Shown: positions 6,699-13,955, numbered from the stretch's first letter. The stretch: 14,081 nucleotides of DNA from DASZBX01 sp035943635 (GCA_035943635.1 DASZBX010000021.1:1-14081); one strand, 5' to 3'. A program made the numbers and translations. Notes: generated by a model not told the origin, from the letters alone.

Positions 6699-7805
6699 TC
6701 AGTACACCAGGCCCGAGGACAGCGCCGAGGAGGCGTTGGAGCTGGTGAAGTGCGAGTCCTTGATGATCACGTTCGGCTGGACCCCGGTGGCGCCGTAGAA
6801 GTCCTGCAGGGACTGGAAGGCCAGGGGGCCGAAGCGCGGGTTGGTCTCGATGTCGGCGACCAGCTGGCCGCTGACCACATCCTGCACCGCCTGCTGGGTC
6901 CCGTCGATGGACACGATCTTGATGTCCTTGCCGGGGGTCTTGCCGGCCGCGATGATCGCCTGGATCGCGCCGAAGGCCATCTCGTCGTTCTCGGCGTAGA
7001 CCGCGGTGATCCCGGGGTGGGCCTGGAGGATCTGGGCCATCGCGTTCTGCGCGTCGGTCTGGTCGAAGTTGCCGGTCTGCGAGGCGACGACCTTCAGGTT
7101 CGGGTACTTGGCCGCGATCTCGGAGGTGAAGCCGTTGGTGCGGTCGGTCGAGACGTTGTTGCCGGGGGTGCCGGTCAGGACGGCGACCTGGGCCGTGCCG
7201 CTGGTCGCGCCGCCGAGGTCGTCGGCGGCGATCTGGGCCTGGCCGTAGAAGTTCGATCCGATGAAGGCGACGAAGTCGCTGCACGCGGTGCCGGTGGCGG
7301 TGCGGTCGATGGTCAGCACCGGGATCTTCTTGGCCTTGGCCTCGGCCAGGGCCGGGCCCAGGCCCGCGGAGTTCTCCGGGGCGACGATCAATACCTGCGC
7401 ACCCTGCGCGATCATGTCCTCGATCTGTGAGTTCTGGGCGTTGACGTCGGCGTTGGCGTTGCGCTGGATGAGCTTGACGCCGAGCTTCTGGGCCTCCTGG
7501 GTGATGCTGTTGGTCTCGGTGGCGCGGAACGGGTTGCTGGTGGACTCGGACTGGGAGAACCCGACGATGGTCTTGCCGTCGGTGATGTCGAGCTTGGACA
7601 CTCCGCCGGCATAGGTCTGGTAGGTGCATCCGGGTCCGGCGGCCGAGCCGGTCGCGGCGACGGTTTGTTGCGCCGCCGCGGAGTTGTTGCTGCTCCCGGC
7701 GCTGGGGCTGCTGGTGCCGCTGGAGGTGCACGCGCTGGCGGCCAGACACAGGGCGGCTGCCGCCACGACGGCCGGGGCGCCCTTGGCCTTCAGGAAGGCG
7801 TTCAT
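6699..7805 (-). CDS. ytfQ: Sugar-binding lipoprotein of the ABC importer, YtfQ-like
   Basis: A 368-residue lipoprotein that would capture sugar outside the membrane. The signal peptide has Lys6 and Lys8, a hydrophobic Ala-rich core and the lipobox LAASAC with acylated Cys26. A Ser/Thr-rich linker follows. The mature part is a type I periplasmic-binding domain with TIVGFSQSESTSNPFRATET, then SQIEDMIAQGAQVLIVAPEN and AKKIPVLTIDRTA. Further on are VYAENDEMAFGAIQAIIAAG and KIVSIDGTQQAVQDVVSGQL. These blocks correspond in order to E. coli YtfQ, which binds galactofuranose, including its VGFSQ and AHNDDM-GAIQAI segments. The start is ATG at 7805; GAGGA lies 12 nt upstream, a slightly long spacing. 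It is the first gene of the importer operon, preceded by a clear promoter and operator. Ligand is inferred; L-arabinofuranose would fit the adjacent GH127 enzyme. Confidence 0.9.
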   Translation of the reverse strand: MNAFLKAKGAPAVVAAAALCLAASACTSSGTSSPSAGSSNNSAAAQQTVAATGSAAGPGCTYQTYAGGVSKLDITDGKTIVGFSQSESTSNPFRATETNSITQEAQKLGVKLIQRNANADVNAQNSQIEDMIAQGAQVLIVAPENSAGLGPALAEAKAKKIPVLTIDRTATGTACSDFVAFIGSNFYGQAQIAADDLGGATSGTAQVAVLTGTPGNNVSTDRTNGFTSEIAAKYPNLKVVASQTGNFDQTDAQNAMAQILQAHPGITAVYAENDEMAFGAIQAIIAAGKTPGKDIKIVSIDGTQQAVQDVVSGQLVADIETNPRFGPLAFQSLQDFYGATGVQPNVIIKDSHFTSSNASSALSSGLVY

Positions 7806-7890
7806 GTGCCGATCACATCCTCAACACTGCTGGTAGATGGGGGTGGTCCGAGGCTGAGGAGAGCGGCAGCCCCAGGGTGGTGCCTTGCGT

Positions 7891-7904
7891 TTCTAACGAT
7901 GTAA
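7891..7904. promoter_or_regulatory. LacI-family operator, site B (importer operon)
   Basis: TTCTAACGATGTAA on the plus strand matches TTACAACGTTGTAA at 11 of 14 positions, keeping the central CpG, and is 13/14 identical to site A (1808-1821). It begins 8 nt downstream of the importer -10 box (minus strand), so a bound repressor would cover the transcription start. Confidence 0.7.
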
Positions 7905-7912
7905 CGAGTGGT

Positions 7913-7941
7913 ATTCATGCATCACCGCCCACCGCTGTCAA
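7913..7941 (-). promoter_or_regulatory. Promoter of the importer operon
   Basis: On the minus strand a perfect -35 box TTGACA (7941-7936) is followed by 17 nt and ATGAAT (7918-7913), a partial -10. The same -10 hexamer at the same spacing occurs in the opposite promoter (8059-8087), which strengthens both calls. Transcription would start within operator B. Confidence 0.6.
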
Positions 7942-8058
7942 GGCTTTTGAGGCTGCTCGCGCAAAATCGCACACCTAAATGCAACATAAATGGAGGCAGA
8001 ACCGCACAAGACTGCGAGGCGACTATTCATTGGATGTTTGATTGCCTCGGGGAAGACC

Positions 8059-8087
8059 TTGACGCCGAGCGCCCGCGGTGCATGAAT
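8059..8087 (+). promoter_or_regulatory. Promoter of the GH127 gene
   Basis: TTGACG (8059-8064), a 17-nt spacer and ATGAAT (8082-8087) reproduce the arrangement of the importer promoter. Operator C begins 5 nt further on. The leader from here to the start codon at 8243 is about 140 nt. Confidence 0.55.
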
Positions 8088-8092
8088 GGGCG

Positions 8093-8106
8093 ATACATCG
8101 TTGTAA
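8093..8106. promoter_or_regulatory. LacI-family operator, site C (GH127 gene)
   Basis: ATACATCGTTGTAA matches TTACAACGTTGTAA at 12 of 14 positions and has the central CpG. It follows the -10 box of the GH127 promoter and places the secreted enzymes under the same regulator as galM and the importer. Confidence 0.7.
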
Positions 8107-8242
8107 TGACCACCTCGGCTGTAACCGGGCCTTCATCTCCGGGACTCGAACCCCCTGCGCGCCCTGCGCTCCGCGCGGCGGCGGTCGGGTCCGCCGGATC
8201 CCGGTCGCGACCGTGGATTCTATCGTTTACCGAAGGACTGTG

Positions 8243-11107
8243 ATGGCACTCTCCCGCAGGACGTTCGTACGTAGTGCACTGATAACCGCGGCGGGAGCGC
8301 CGGCCCTGGCCCGGCTGGGCGCGACCCCCGCCTACGCCTCGGTCGCCCCGGCCGCCGGCGGGCTGTACACCAGCAACGCCGCGCCGCTGGCGCCGACCTC
8401 GTTCCTCAAGCTGCCCCCGGGCAGCGTGAAGGCGGCCGGCTGGCTGGCCGGCCAGCTGCAGCTGCAACTCGCCGGGCTGTGCGGGCAGTACCAGGCGACC
8501 TCGCACTTCCTGAACTACGGCACGACCGGCTGGATCACCCCGTCCGGGGTGGGCTGGGAGGAGGTGCCCTACTGGCTGCGCGGCTACGGCGACCTGGCCT
8601 ACGCCACCGGGGACTCCACCGCGCTGGCGTCCACCGAGAAGTGGATCACCGGGATCCTGGCCACCAGGCAGTCCGACGGCTTCTTCGGCCCGACCTCGCT
8701 GCGCACCTCGCTCAACAACGGCCCGGACTTCTGGCCCTACCTGCCGCTGCTCGAGGCCTTGCGCACCTTCCAGGAGTACAGCAACGACAGCCGGATCGTG
8801 CCGTTCATGGACGCGTTCTTCAAGTACATGAACGCGCAGAACGGCTCGGTCTTCTCCCAGAGCTGGGTCTCCTACCGGGTCGCGGACCTGCTCGACAGCA
8901 TCTTCTGGCTCTACAACCGGACCGGGGAGAGCTACCTGCTCACCCTCGCCGACAAGGTGCACTCCAACAGCCAGAACTGGGTCAACAACATCCCGAGCCC
9001 GCACAACGTCAACATCGCCCAGGGGTTCCGCGAGCCGGCCCTGTACGCGCTGCGCAGCGGCCAGTCCTCGCTGACGCAGGCCGCGTACACGAACTACACC
9101 ACCGTGATGGGCACCTTCGGCCAGTTCGCCGGCGGCGGGTTCGCCGGGGACGAGAACTACCGGGGCGGCTACGCCGACCCGCGCCAGGGCTTCGAGACCT
9201 GCGGGATCGTGGAGCTCATGGCCAGCCACGAGATCCTGACCCGGCTGACCGGCGACCCGGTGTGGGCCGACCGCTGCGAGGACCTGGCGTTCAACTCGCT
9301 GCCCGCGTCCCTGGACCCGCAGGGCAAGTCCACCCACTACATCACCAGCGCCAACAGCGCCGACATGGCCGACACGGCCAAGACCTTCGGCCAGTTCGAC
9401 AACAACTGGGCCATGCAGTCCTACATGGCGGGCGTCGACCAGTACCGCTGCTGCCCGCACAACTACGGGCAGGGCTGGCCCTACTTCAATGAGGAGATGT
9501 GGCTGGCCACCCCGGACAAGGGCCTGTGCGCCGCCATGTACGCGCCCTCCACGGTCACCGCGAAGGTCGGCGACGGCACCACGGTCTCGTTCACCGAGAC
9601 CACGGACTACCCGTTCAACGACACGGTCACCCTGACCCTGTCCAGCCCCAAGCAGCTGGCCTTCCCGCTGTACGTGCGAATCCCGCACTGGTGCTCCTCG
9701 CCGACCCTGAAGGTCAACGGCCAGTCCTACGCCGCGGCCGCCGGGCCCGCGTTCGCGCTGGTCAACCGCACCTGGTCCAACGGCGACACCGTCACGCTGC
9801 ACCTGCCGCAGGTCACCAGCCTGCGCACCTGGAGCGCGAACCACAACAGCGTCTCGGTGGACCACGGCCCGCTGACCTACTCGCTGCAGATCCAGGAGAA
9901 TTTCGTCCAGACCGCCGGGACCAGCCAGTTCCCGCAGTACGAGGTGCACGCGGCCAGCCCGTACAACTACGGCCTGGCGCTGAACGCGGGCAACCCGGCC
10001 GGCTCGTTCACCTTCGTCCCGGCCACCTCCGCCACCCCGGCCAACCCGTTCACCCAGGCGACCGTGCCGACCAAGATGACCGTCTCGGTCCAGCCGATCA
10101 ACGGCTGGCAGACCGACTCGCAGAACGTGCTCGGCACCCTGCAGGCCAGCCCGGCGTACCCGACCGGCCCGGCGCTCACCGCGACGCTGATCCCGATGGG
10201 CGCGGCCCGGCTGCGGATCACCTCCTTCCCCACGGTCTCCGGCTCCGGAACCCTGTGGACCGCGCCGAACACCGGCGCGTGGCTGCGGATCCGCAACGCC
10301 AACAGCGGCAAGGTCCTGGGCGTGGCGAACATGTCCACCGCCGACAGCGCCGACGTGGTCCAGTACGACGACAACGGCTCGGCCGACCACCTGTGGCAGC
10401 TGATCGACAACGGCGACGGGAACGTGCGCATCCGCAACAACAACAGCGGCAAGGTGCTCGGCGTGTCGAACATGTCCACCGCCGACTCCGCGCAGGTGGT
10501 CCAGTTCGACGACACCGGCACCGCCGACCACCTGTGGACGCTGGTGGACAACGGCGACGGCCAGGTGCGGATCAAGAACCTCAACAGCGGCAAGGTGCTC
10601 GCGGTGTCGAACATGTCGACCGCCGACAGCGCGAACATCACCCAGTTCGACGACAACGGCTCGGCCGACCACCTGTGGACGCTGATCCCCAACGGCCAGA
10701 TCCGGATCAACAACAAGAACAGCAGCCTGGTGCTGGGCGTGACCAACATGTCCACCGCCGACAGCGCCGACGTGGTGCAGTTCGACGACAGCGGCACCGC
10801 CGACCACCTGTGGACCTTCGAGTCCGACCCGAGCGGCTGGTGGAAGATCCTCAACGCCAACAGCGGCAAGGTGCTGGGCGTGTCGAACATGTCCACGTCC
10901 AACAGCGCCGCCGTGGTCCAGTTCGACGACAACGGCTCGGCCGACCACCTGTGGCGGCTGCGCCCGGGCACCGGGTCCTGGTTCCGGATCCAGAACAAGA
11001 ACAGCAGCCTCGTGCTGGCCGTGTCCAACGAGTCCCTGAGCGACAGCGTCCAGGTGACCCAGTACGCCGACAACGGCACCGTCGACCACCTCTGGCAACT
11101 GCTGTGA
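8243..11107 (+). CDS. Secreted GH127 (DUF1680) beta-L-arabinofuranosidase-type hydrolase with six lectin repeats
   Basis: A 954-residue exported enzyme. The N-terminus has a Tat signal (SRRTFVRSA at 4-12) with likely cleavage after AYA (30-32). Residues about 45-665 form a DUF1680/GH127 (alpha/alpha)6-barrel with a beta-sandwich. FETC (317-320) and YRCCPHN (401-407) supply the expected Zn ligands Glu318, Cys320, Cys403 and Cys404. Cys403 would be the nucleophile and Glu304 (AGDEN) the candidate acid/base, by analogy with HypBA1. GH127 enzymes release terminal beta-L-arabinofuranose, for example from hydroxyproline-rich plant glycoproteins; related DUF1680 families differ in linkage. Residues 681-954 are six beta-trefoil repeats. 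ATG 8243 is chosen for GAAGGA five nt upstream and the Tat motif; the frame extends to 8078 without a ribosome site. Expression is probably controlled by operator C. Sugar specificity is inferred. Confidence 0.88.
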   Translation: MALSRRTFVRSALITAAGAPALARLGATPAYASVAPAAGGLYTSNAAPLAPTSFLKLPPGSVKAAGWLAGQLQLQLAGLCGQYQATSHFLNYGTTGWITPSGVGWEEVPYWLRGYGDLAYATGDSTALASTEKWITGILATRQSDGFFGPTSLRTSLNNGPDFWPYLPLLEALRTFQEYSNDSRIVPFMDAFFKYMNAQNGSVFSQSWVSYRVADLLDSIFWLYNRTGESYLLTLADKVHSNSQNWVNNIPSPHNVNIAQGFREPALYALRSGQSSLTQAAYTNYTTVMGTFGQFAGGGFAGDENYRGGYADPRQGFETCGIVELMASHEILTRLTGDPVWADRCEDLAFNSLPASLDPQGKSTHYITSANSADMADTAKTFGQFDNNWAMQSYMAGVDQYRCCPHNYGQGWPYFNEEMWLATPDKGLCAAMYAPSTVTAKVGDGTTVSFTETTDYPFNDTVTLTLSSPKQLAFPLYVRIPHWCSSPTLKVNGQSYAAAAGPAFALVNRTWSNGDTVTLHLPQVTSLRTWSANHNSVSVDHGPLTYSLQIQENFVQTAGTSQFPQYEVHAASPYNYGLALNAGNPAGSFTFVPATSATPANPFTQATVPTKMTVSVQPINGWQTDSQNVLGTLQASPAYPTGPALTATLIPMGAARLRITSFPTVSGSGTLWTAPNTGAWLRIRNANSGKVLGVANMSTADSADVVQYDDNGSADHLWQLIDNGDGNVRIRNNNSGKVLGVSNMSTADSAQVVQFDDTGTADHLWTLVDNGDGQVRIKNLNSGKVLAVSNMSTADSANITQFDDNGSADHLWTLIPNGQIRINNKNSSLVLGVTNMSTADSADVVQFDDSGTADHLWTFESDPSGWWKILNANSGKVLGVSNMSTSNSAAVVQFDDNGSADHLWRLRPGTGSWFRIQNKNSSLVLAVSNESLSDSVQVTQYADNGTVDHLWQLL
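10283..11104 (+). repeat. Six tandem ricin-type lectin repeats in the GH127 protein
   Basis: Six units of 43-47 residues start near residues 681, 727, 774, 819, 866 and 912. Each follows the pattern RIxNxNSGKVLGVSNMSTAD, then SAxVVQFDDNGSADHLWxL. Six units equal two complete beta-trefoils (RicinB_lectin_2/CBM13-like), probably for binding polysaccharide. The DNA is also repetitive: a 30-nt block is identical at 10367-10396, 10649-10678 and 10925-10954, and 38 nt at 10442-10479 and 10859-10896 differ at one position. This points to fairly recent internal duplication. Confidence 0.85.
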
Positions 11108-11110
11108 GCG

Positions 11111-11207
11111 GGCGGCGGCTGCCCTGTGGCGCCCGGGCCGCCGCCGACCCACCCTCGCACCATCCCCTCTCCCGCACGGCGCCGGGGCCCCCGCGGCCCC
11201 GGCGCCG
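11111..11207 (+). promoter_or_regulatory. Two GC hairpins between the GH127 and DUF4965 genes
   Basis: The first is a 9-bp stem (GGCGGCGGC 11111-11119, GCCGCCGCC 11137-11145) with a 17-nt loop, right after the GH127 stop. The second is a 13-bp perfect stem (11177-11189 with 11195-11207) with a 5-nt loop, 22 nt before the next start codon. Neither has a T-run on the plus strand. They could end most GH127 transcripts or set the ratio of the two enzymes. I see no -35/-10 pair or operator in this 122-bp gap, so readthrough is the likeliest source of downstream expression. Confidence 0.45.
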
Positions 11208-11229
11208 GGCCCGAAAAAAGGATTCACAA

Positions 11230-13905
11230 GTGTCACCCGAACCAGAAACCGGTACCACCACCGGCTCACCCCTGGCCGCGAGCGCGGCCAGCCGGCGCGA
11301 CCTGCTGCGCTGGGGCGGGGCCGCGGTCGCGGCCACCGCCGCCGCCGGGCTGCTCTCCCCCGGCGCCGCCCTGGCCGCGACCGGGCTGCCCTCGGCCGCG
11401 GCCGGCCTGCCCGGCGCCGCCACCGCCGCCCAGGCCGCCGCGCCGGCCGCCAGCACCTTCGGCCCGCTGCGCCCGCCGGCCACCCCGCTGGCCGTGCGCT
11501 CGCCCTACTTCAGCACCTGGCAGGCCGCCGACAGCCTGGCCGGCACCTGGCCGACCTTCTGGAACGGCCGGACCACCGCGCTGTGCGGGATCGCCCGGAT
11601 CGACGGCGCCCCGTGGATCTTCTGCGGCGCCCCGGCCCTGCCCGGCGGCCCGGCCCTGAGCACGATGAGCCAGGTCTCGCTGACCTTCACCGCCACCCGT
11701 TCGGTCTACACCCTGACCGGCGGCGGGGTCACCCTGACCGTCACCTTCTTCTCCCCGGTGGCGCTGACCAACCTGCAGCGCCAGAGCGTGCCGTTCAGCT
11801 ACGTCACCGTCCAGGCGGCCAGCTCCGACGGCAGGAACCACACCGTGGACATCCACGTCGACGCCTCCGGCGAGTGGGTCGACGGCGACAGCAGCACCCT
11901 GATCAACTGGGCGCAGCAGCAGACCGGCGGCGGCAACCTCGCGCTGACCTTCACCCCGAACAGCCCGGGCGTGCTGCAGGAGAACGGCGACCAGGCCTCC
12001 TGGGGCTCCCTGGTGCTCTCGGCCCCGGCCGGATCCGGGGTGACCTGGCAGATCGGCCAGGACACCGTCGTGCGCACCGCCTCCGCGGCCAACGGCGCGC
12101 TGGCCAACACCGTCGATACCAACCAGCCGCGCGCGATCAGCAACAACTGGCCGGTGCTCGGCCTGAACCGCAACCTCGGCACGGTCACCCCGTCCGGGCC
12201 GTCCGCGGTGTTCCAGATCGCGATCGGCCACGTGCGCACCCCGGCCGTCAGCTACCTGGGCGCGAACCTGAACCCGTGGTGGACCAACTACTGGGGCACC
12301 TCCTGGCAGAACATGCTGGACTGGTTCGTCGGCGACTACTCCTCGGCCCTGTCGGCCGGCGCGGCCCTGGACGCCCAAGTGCGGTCCGACGCGAGCAACG
12401 CGGCCGGCGGCGGAACGGCCGGGACGGACTACGCCGCGATCTGCGCGCTGGCCCTGCGCCAGGCCGTCGGCGGCACCGAACTGGTGAACTACAACGGCTC
12501 GCCGTGGGCGTTCCTCAAGGAGATCTCCTCCGACGGCAACGTCTCGACGGTCGACGTGATGTACCCGTCCAGCCCGGCCTACCTGTACCTGTCCCCGGCC
12601 TACCTGCAGCTGCTGCTCGCGCCGGTGCTCGCCTACGCCGAGACCGGCGGCTGGAACCAGACCTTCGCCGAGCACGACATCGGCCCGCACTACCCGAACG
12701 GGTCCGGCGGCGTGTCCAACGGCAAGGACACCCAGGAGGACATGCCGGTCGAGGAGTCCGCGAACATGCTGATCATGGTCGCGGCGGTGATCCAGCGGCT
12801 GCCCGCCGCAGCCGCGACCTCCTTCGCCCAGGCGCACTACCCGATCCTGCGCCAGTGGGCCGAATACCTGGTCACCAACGCCCTGGACCCCGGGTACCAG
12901 AACCAGACCGACGACTTCACCGGCTTCATCGCGCACAGCGTGAACCTGGCCCTGAAGGGCATCGTCGGCATCGGCGCGATGGGCGTGATCGCCAAGACGG
13001 TCAACAACACCGCGGACGTGACCCGGTACACGTCCGTCTCCCGCAGCTACATCAGCCAGTGGGTGAGCAAGGGCGAGGACTCCTCCGGCCAGCACATGAA
13101 GCTGGCCTACGACCAGGACGGGACGTGGAGCCTGAAGTACAACGGCTTCGCCGACCGCCTGCTCGGCCTGGACCTGATGCCGGTCGGCGTCGCGGCCCAG
13201 GAGGCGGCCTGGTACCAGGCCAACGCCGGGACCTACGGCGTGATCCTGGACCCGCGCAACGACTACACCAAGGCCGACTGGGAGATGTGGGCGGCCGCCT
13301 GGCTCAAGGGCCAGGGCACGATCACCTCCACCCTGGTCCAGGGCGAGTACGGGTTCCTCAACAGCACCCCGCAGCGGGTGCCGTTCTCGGACTGGTACGT
13401 GGTGGCCACCGCGGCCCAGCAGGGCTTCCAGGACCGCCCGGTGGTCGGCGGCACGTTCTGCCTGGCGCTGACCCCGGCGGCCGGCACCACCGTCTGGCAC
13501 AAGATCCAGAACCAGAACTCCGGCCTGCTGCTCGCGGTCAACGGCATGTCCCTGGCCGACAGCGCGAACGTGACCCAGTGGTCGGACAACGGCACCGTGG
13601 ACCACCTGTGGGCGATCATCGACAACGGCGACGGCCACGTGCGGATCCAGAACCGCAACAGCGGCAAGGTGCTGGCGGTCAACGGCATGAGCACGGCCGA
13701 CGGCGCCTTCGTCCAGCAGTACCAGGACAACGGCACCACCGACCACCTGTGGACCCTGGTGAGCGCGGGCAGCGGCTGGTACAAGATCGTCAACGCGAAC
13801 AGCGGCAAGCTGATCGCCGTGTCCGGCGCGTCCCAGACCGCGGGCGCGCAGATCACCCAGTGGGATGACAACGGCACCACCGACCACCTGTGGAAGCTGG
13901 TCTGA
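11230..13905 (+). CDS. Secreted DUF4965/DUF1793 ('glutaminase A-like') protein with three lectin repeats
   Basis: An 891-residue exported protein. The N-terminus has a Tat signal (SRRDLLRWGG at 21-30), a hydrophobic Ala-rich core and a cleavage site near ALAA (47-50). An Ala-rich linker follows. From about 78 (GPLRPPATPLAVRSPYFSTW) it matches the DUF4964/DUF5127 start of the fungal glutaminase A (GtaA) group. From about 350 a predicted alpha-helical barrel carries MPVEESANMLI (505-515), QTDDFTGFIAHSVNLALKGI (559-578) and YNGFADRLLGLDLMP (637-651), which are DUF4965/DUF1793 hallmarks. Residues 756-891 are three trefoil repeats. The start is GTG 11230, with AAAAAGGA 7 nt upstream. The 'glutaminase' label comes from fungal relatives. 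The carbohydrate operon, Tat export and lectin module shared with GH127 make a glycan-active role more plausible, but no catalytic residue can be named with confidence. Confidence 0.85.
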   Translation: MSPEPETGTTTGSPLAASAASRRDLLRWGGAAVAATAAAGLLSPGAALAATGLPSAAAGLPGAATAAQAAAPAASTFGPLRPPATPLAVRSPYFSTWQAADSLAGTWPTFWNGRTTALCGIARIDGAPWIFCGAPALPGGPALSTMSQVSLTFTATRSVYTLTGGGVTLTVTFFSPVALTNLQRQSVPFSYVTVQAASSDGRNHTVDIHVDASGEWVDGDSSTLINWAQQQTGGGNLALTFTPNSPGVLQENGDQASWGSLVLSAPAGSGVTWQIGQDTVVRTASAANGALANTVDTNQPRAISNNWPVLGLNRNLGTVTPSGPSAVFQIAIGHVRTPAVSYLGANLNPWWTNYWGTSWQNMLDWFVGDYSSALSAGAALDAQVRSDASNAAGGGTAGTDYAAICALALRQAVGGTELVNYNGSPWAFLKEISSDGNVSTVDVMYPSSPAYLYLSPAYLQLLLAPVLAYAETGGWNQTFAEHDIGPHYPNGSGGVSNGKDTQEDMPVEESANMLIMVAAVIQRLPAAAATSFAQAHYPILRQWAEYLVTNALDPGYQNQTDDFTGFIAHSVNLALKGIVGIGAMGVIAKTVNNTADVTRYTSVSRSYISQWVSKGEDSSGQHMKLAYDQDGTWSLKYNGFADRLLGLDLMPVGVAAQEAAWYQANAGTYGVILDPRNDYTKADWEMWAAAWLKGQGTITSTLVQGEYGFLNSTPQRVPFSDWYVVATAAQQGFQDRPVVGGTFCLALTPAAGTTVWHKIQNQNSGLLLAVNGMSLADSANVTQWSDNGTVDHLWAIIDNGDGHVRIQNRNSGKVLAVNGMSTADGAFVQQYQDNGTTDHLWTLVSAGSGWYKIVNANSGKLIAVSGASQTAGAQITQWDDNGTTDHLWKLV
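13495..13902 (+). repeat. Three tandem ricin-type lectin repeats in the DUF4965 protein
   Basis: Units begin near residues 756, 803 and 850 with the pattern KIQNxNSGxxLAVNGMS, then ADSAxVTQWSDNGTxDHLW. Three units make one beta-trefoil. They are of the same subfamily as the six repeats in the GH127 protein, so both enzymes probably dock on the same polymer. The second unit shares the STAD and NSGKVLAV wording most closely with GH127 repeats 2 and 3. Confidence 0.85.
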
Positions 13906-13922
13906 GGTACCGCCGAGAGCTT

Positions 13923-13946
13923 CACCGCGCGAGCGATCGCGCGGTG
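13923..13946 (+). terminator. Hairpin 17 nt after the DUF4965 gene
   Basis: A perfect 9-bp stem (CACCGCGCG 13923-13931, CGCGCGGTG 13938-13946) with a 6-nt loop. No T-run. It is the first of three hairpins after the last gene and the likely terminator of the plus-strand transcript. Confidence 0.6.
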
Positions 13947-13955
13947 GGGACCGTG

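Larger units (their letters stand above)
7806..8242. other. Divergent regulatory region between importer operon and GH127 gene
   Basis: These 437 bp hold two back-to-back promoters with operators (described separately) and untranslated leaders: about 85 nt from the operator to the importer start, and 136 nt from the operator to the GH127 start. The central part, roughly 7945-8055, is AT-richer than anything else in the window (for example CCTAAATGCAACATAAATGG at 7974-7993), and I assign no element to it. The leader at 8131-8210 is GC-rich, with small palindromes such as GGTCGCGACC. No gene is supported on either strand. Confidence 0.6.

Noticed and set aside
6637..7749. A 904-residue fusion of a long N-terminal extension to the ATPase.
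   Set aside because: The extension is an Arg/Pro/Gln-rich out-of-frame reading of the binding-protein gene. The TTG at 6636 with its ribosome site gives a normal-length ATPase.
8140..8153. tRNA-like T-arm on the minus strand (GGTTCGAGTCCC within the GH127 leader).
   Set aside because: The 12-nt core matches many tRNAs, but the T stem does not close beyond three pairs, no acceptor partner is found about 60 nt upstream, and no D or anticodon arm can be drawn. A chance match, or at most a degraded tRNA-end (attachment-site) scrap.
8027..11269. A 1080-codon minus-strand ORF opposite the GH127 gene.
   Set aside because: A shadow frame of a strongly GC3-biased gene; its translation is Gly/Arg/Val-rich with no family motif, while the plus strand has catalytic and Tat motifs.
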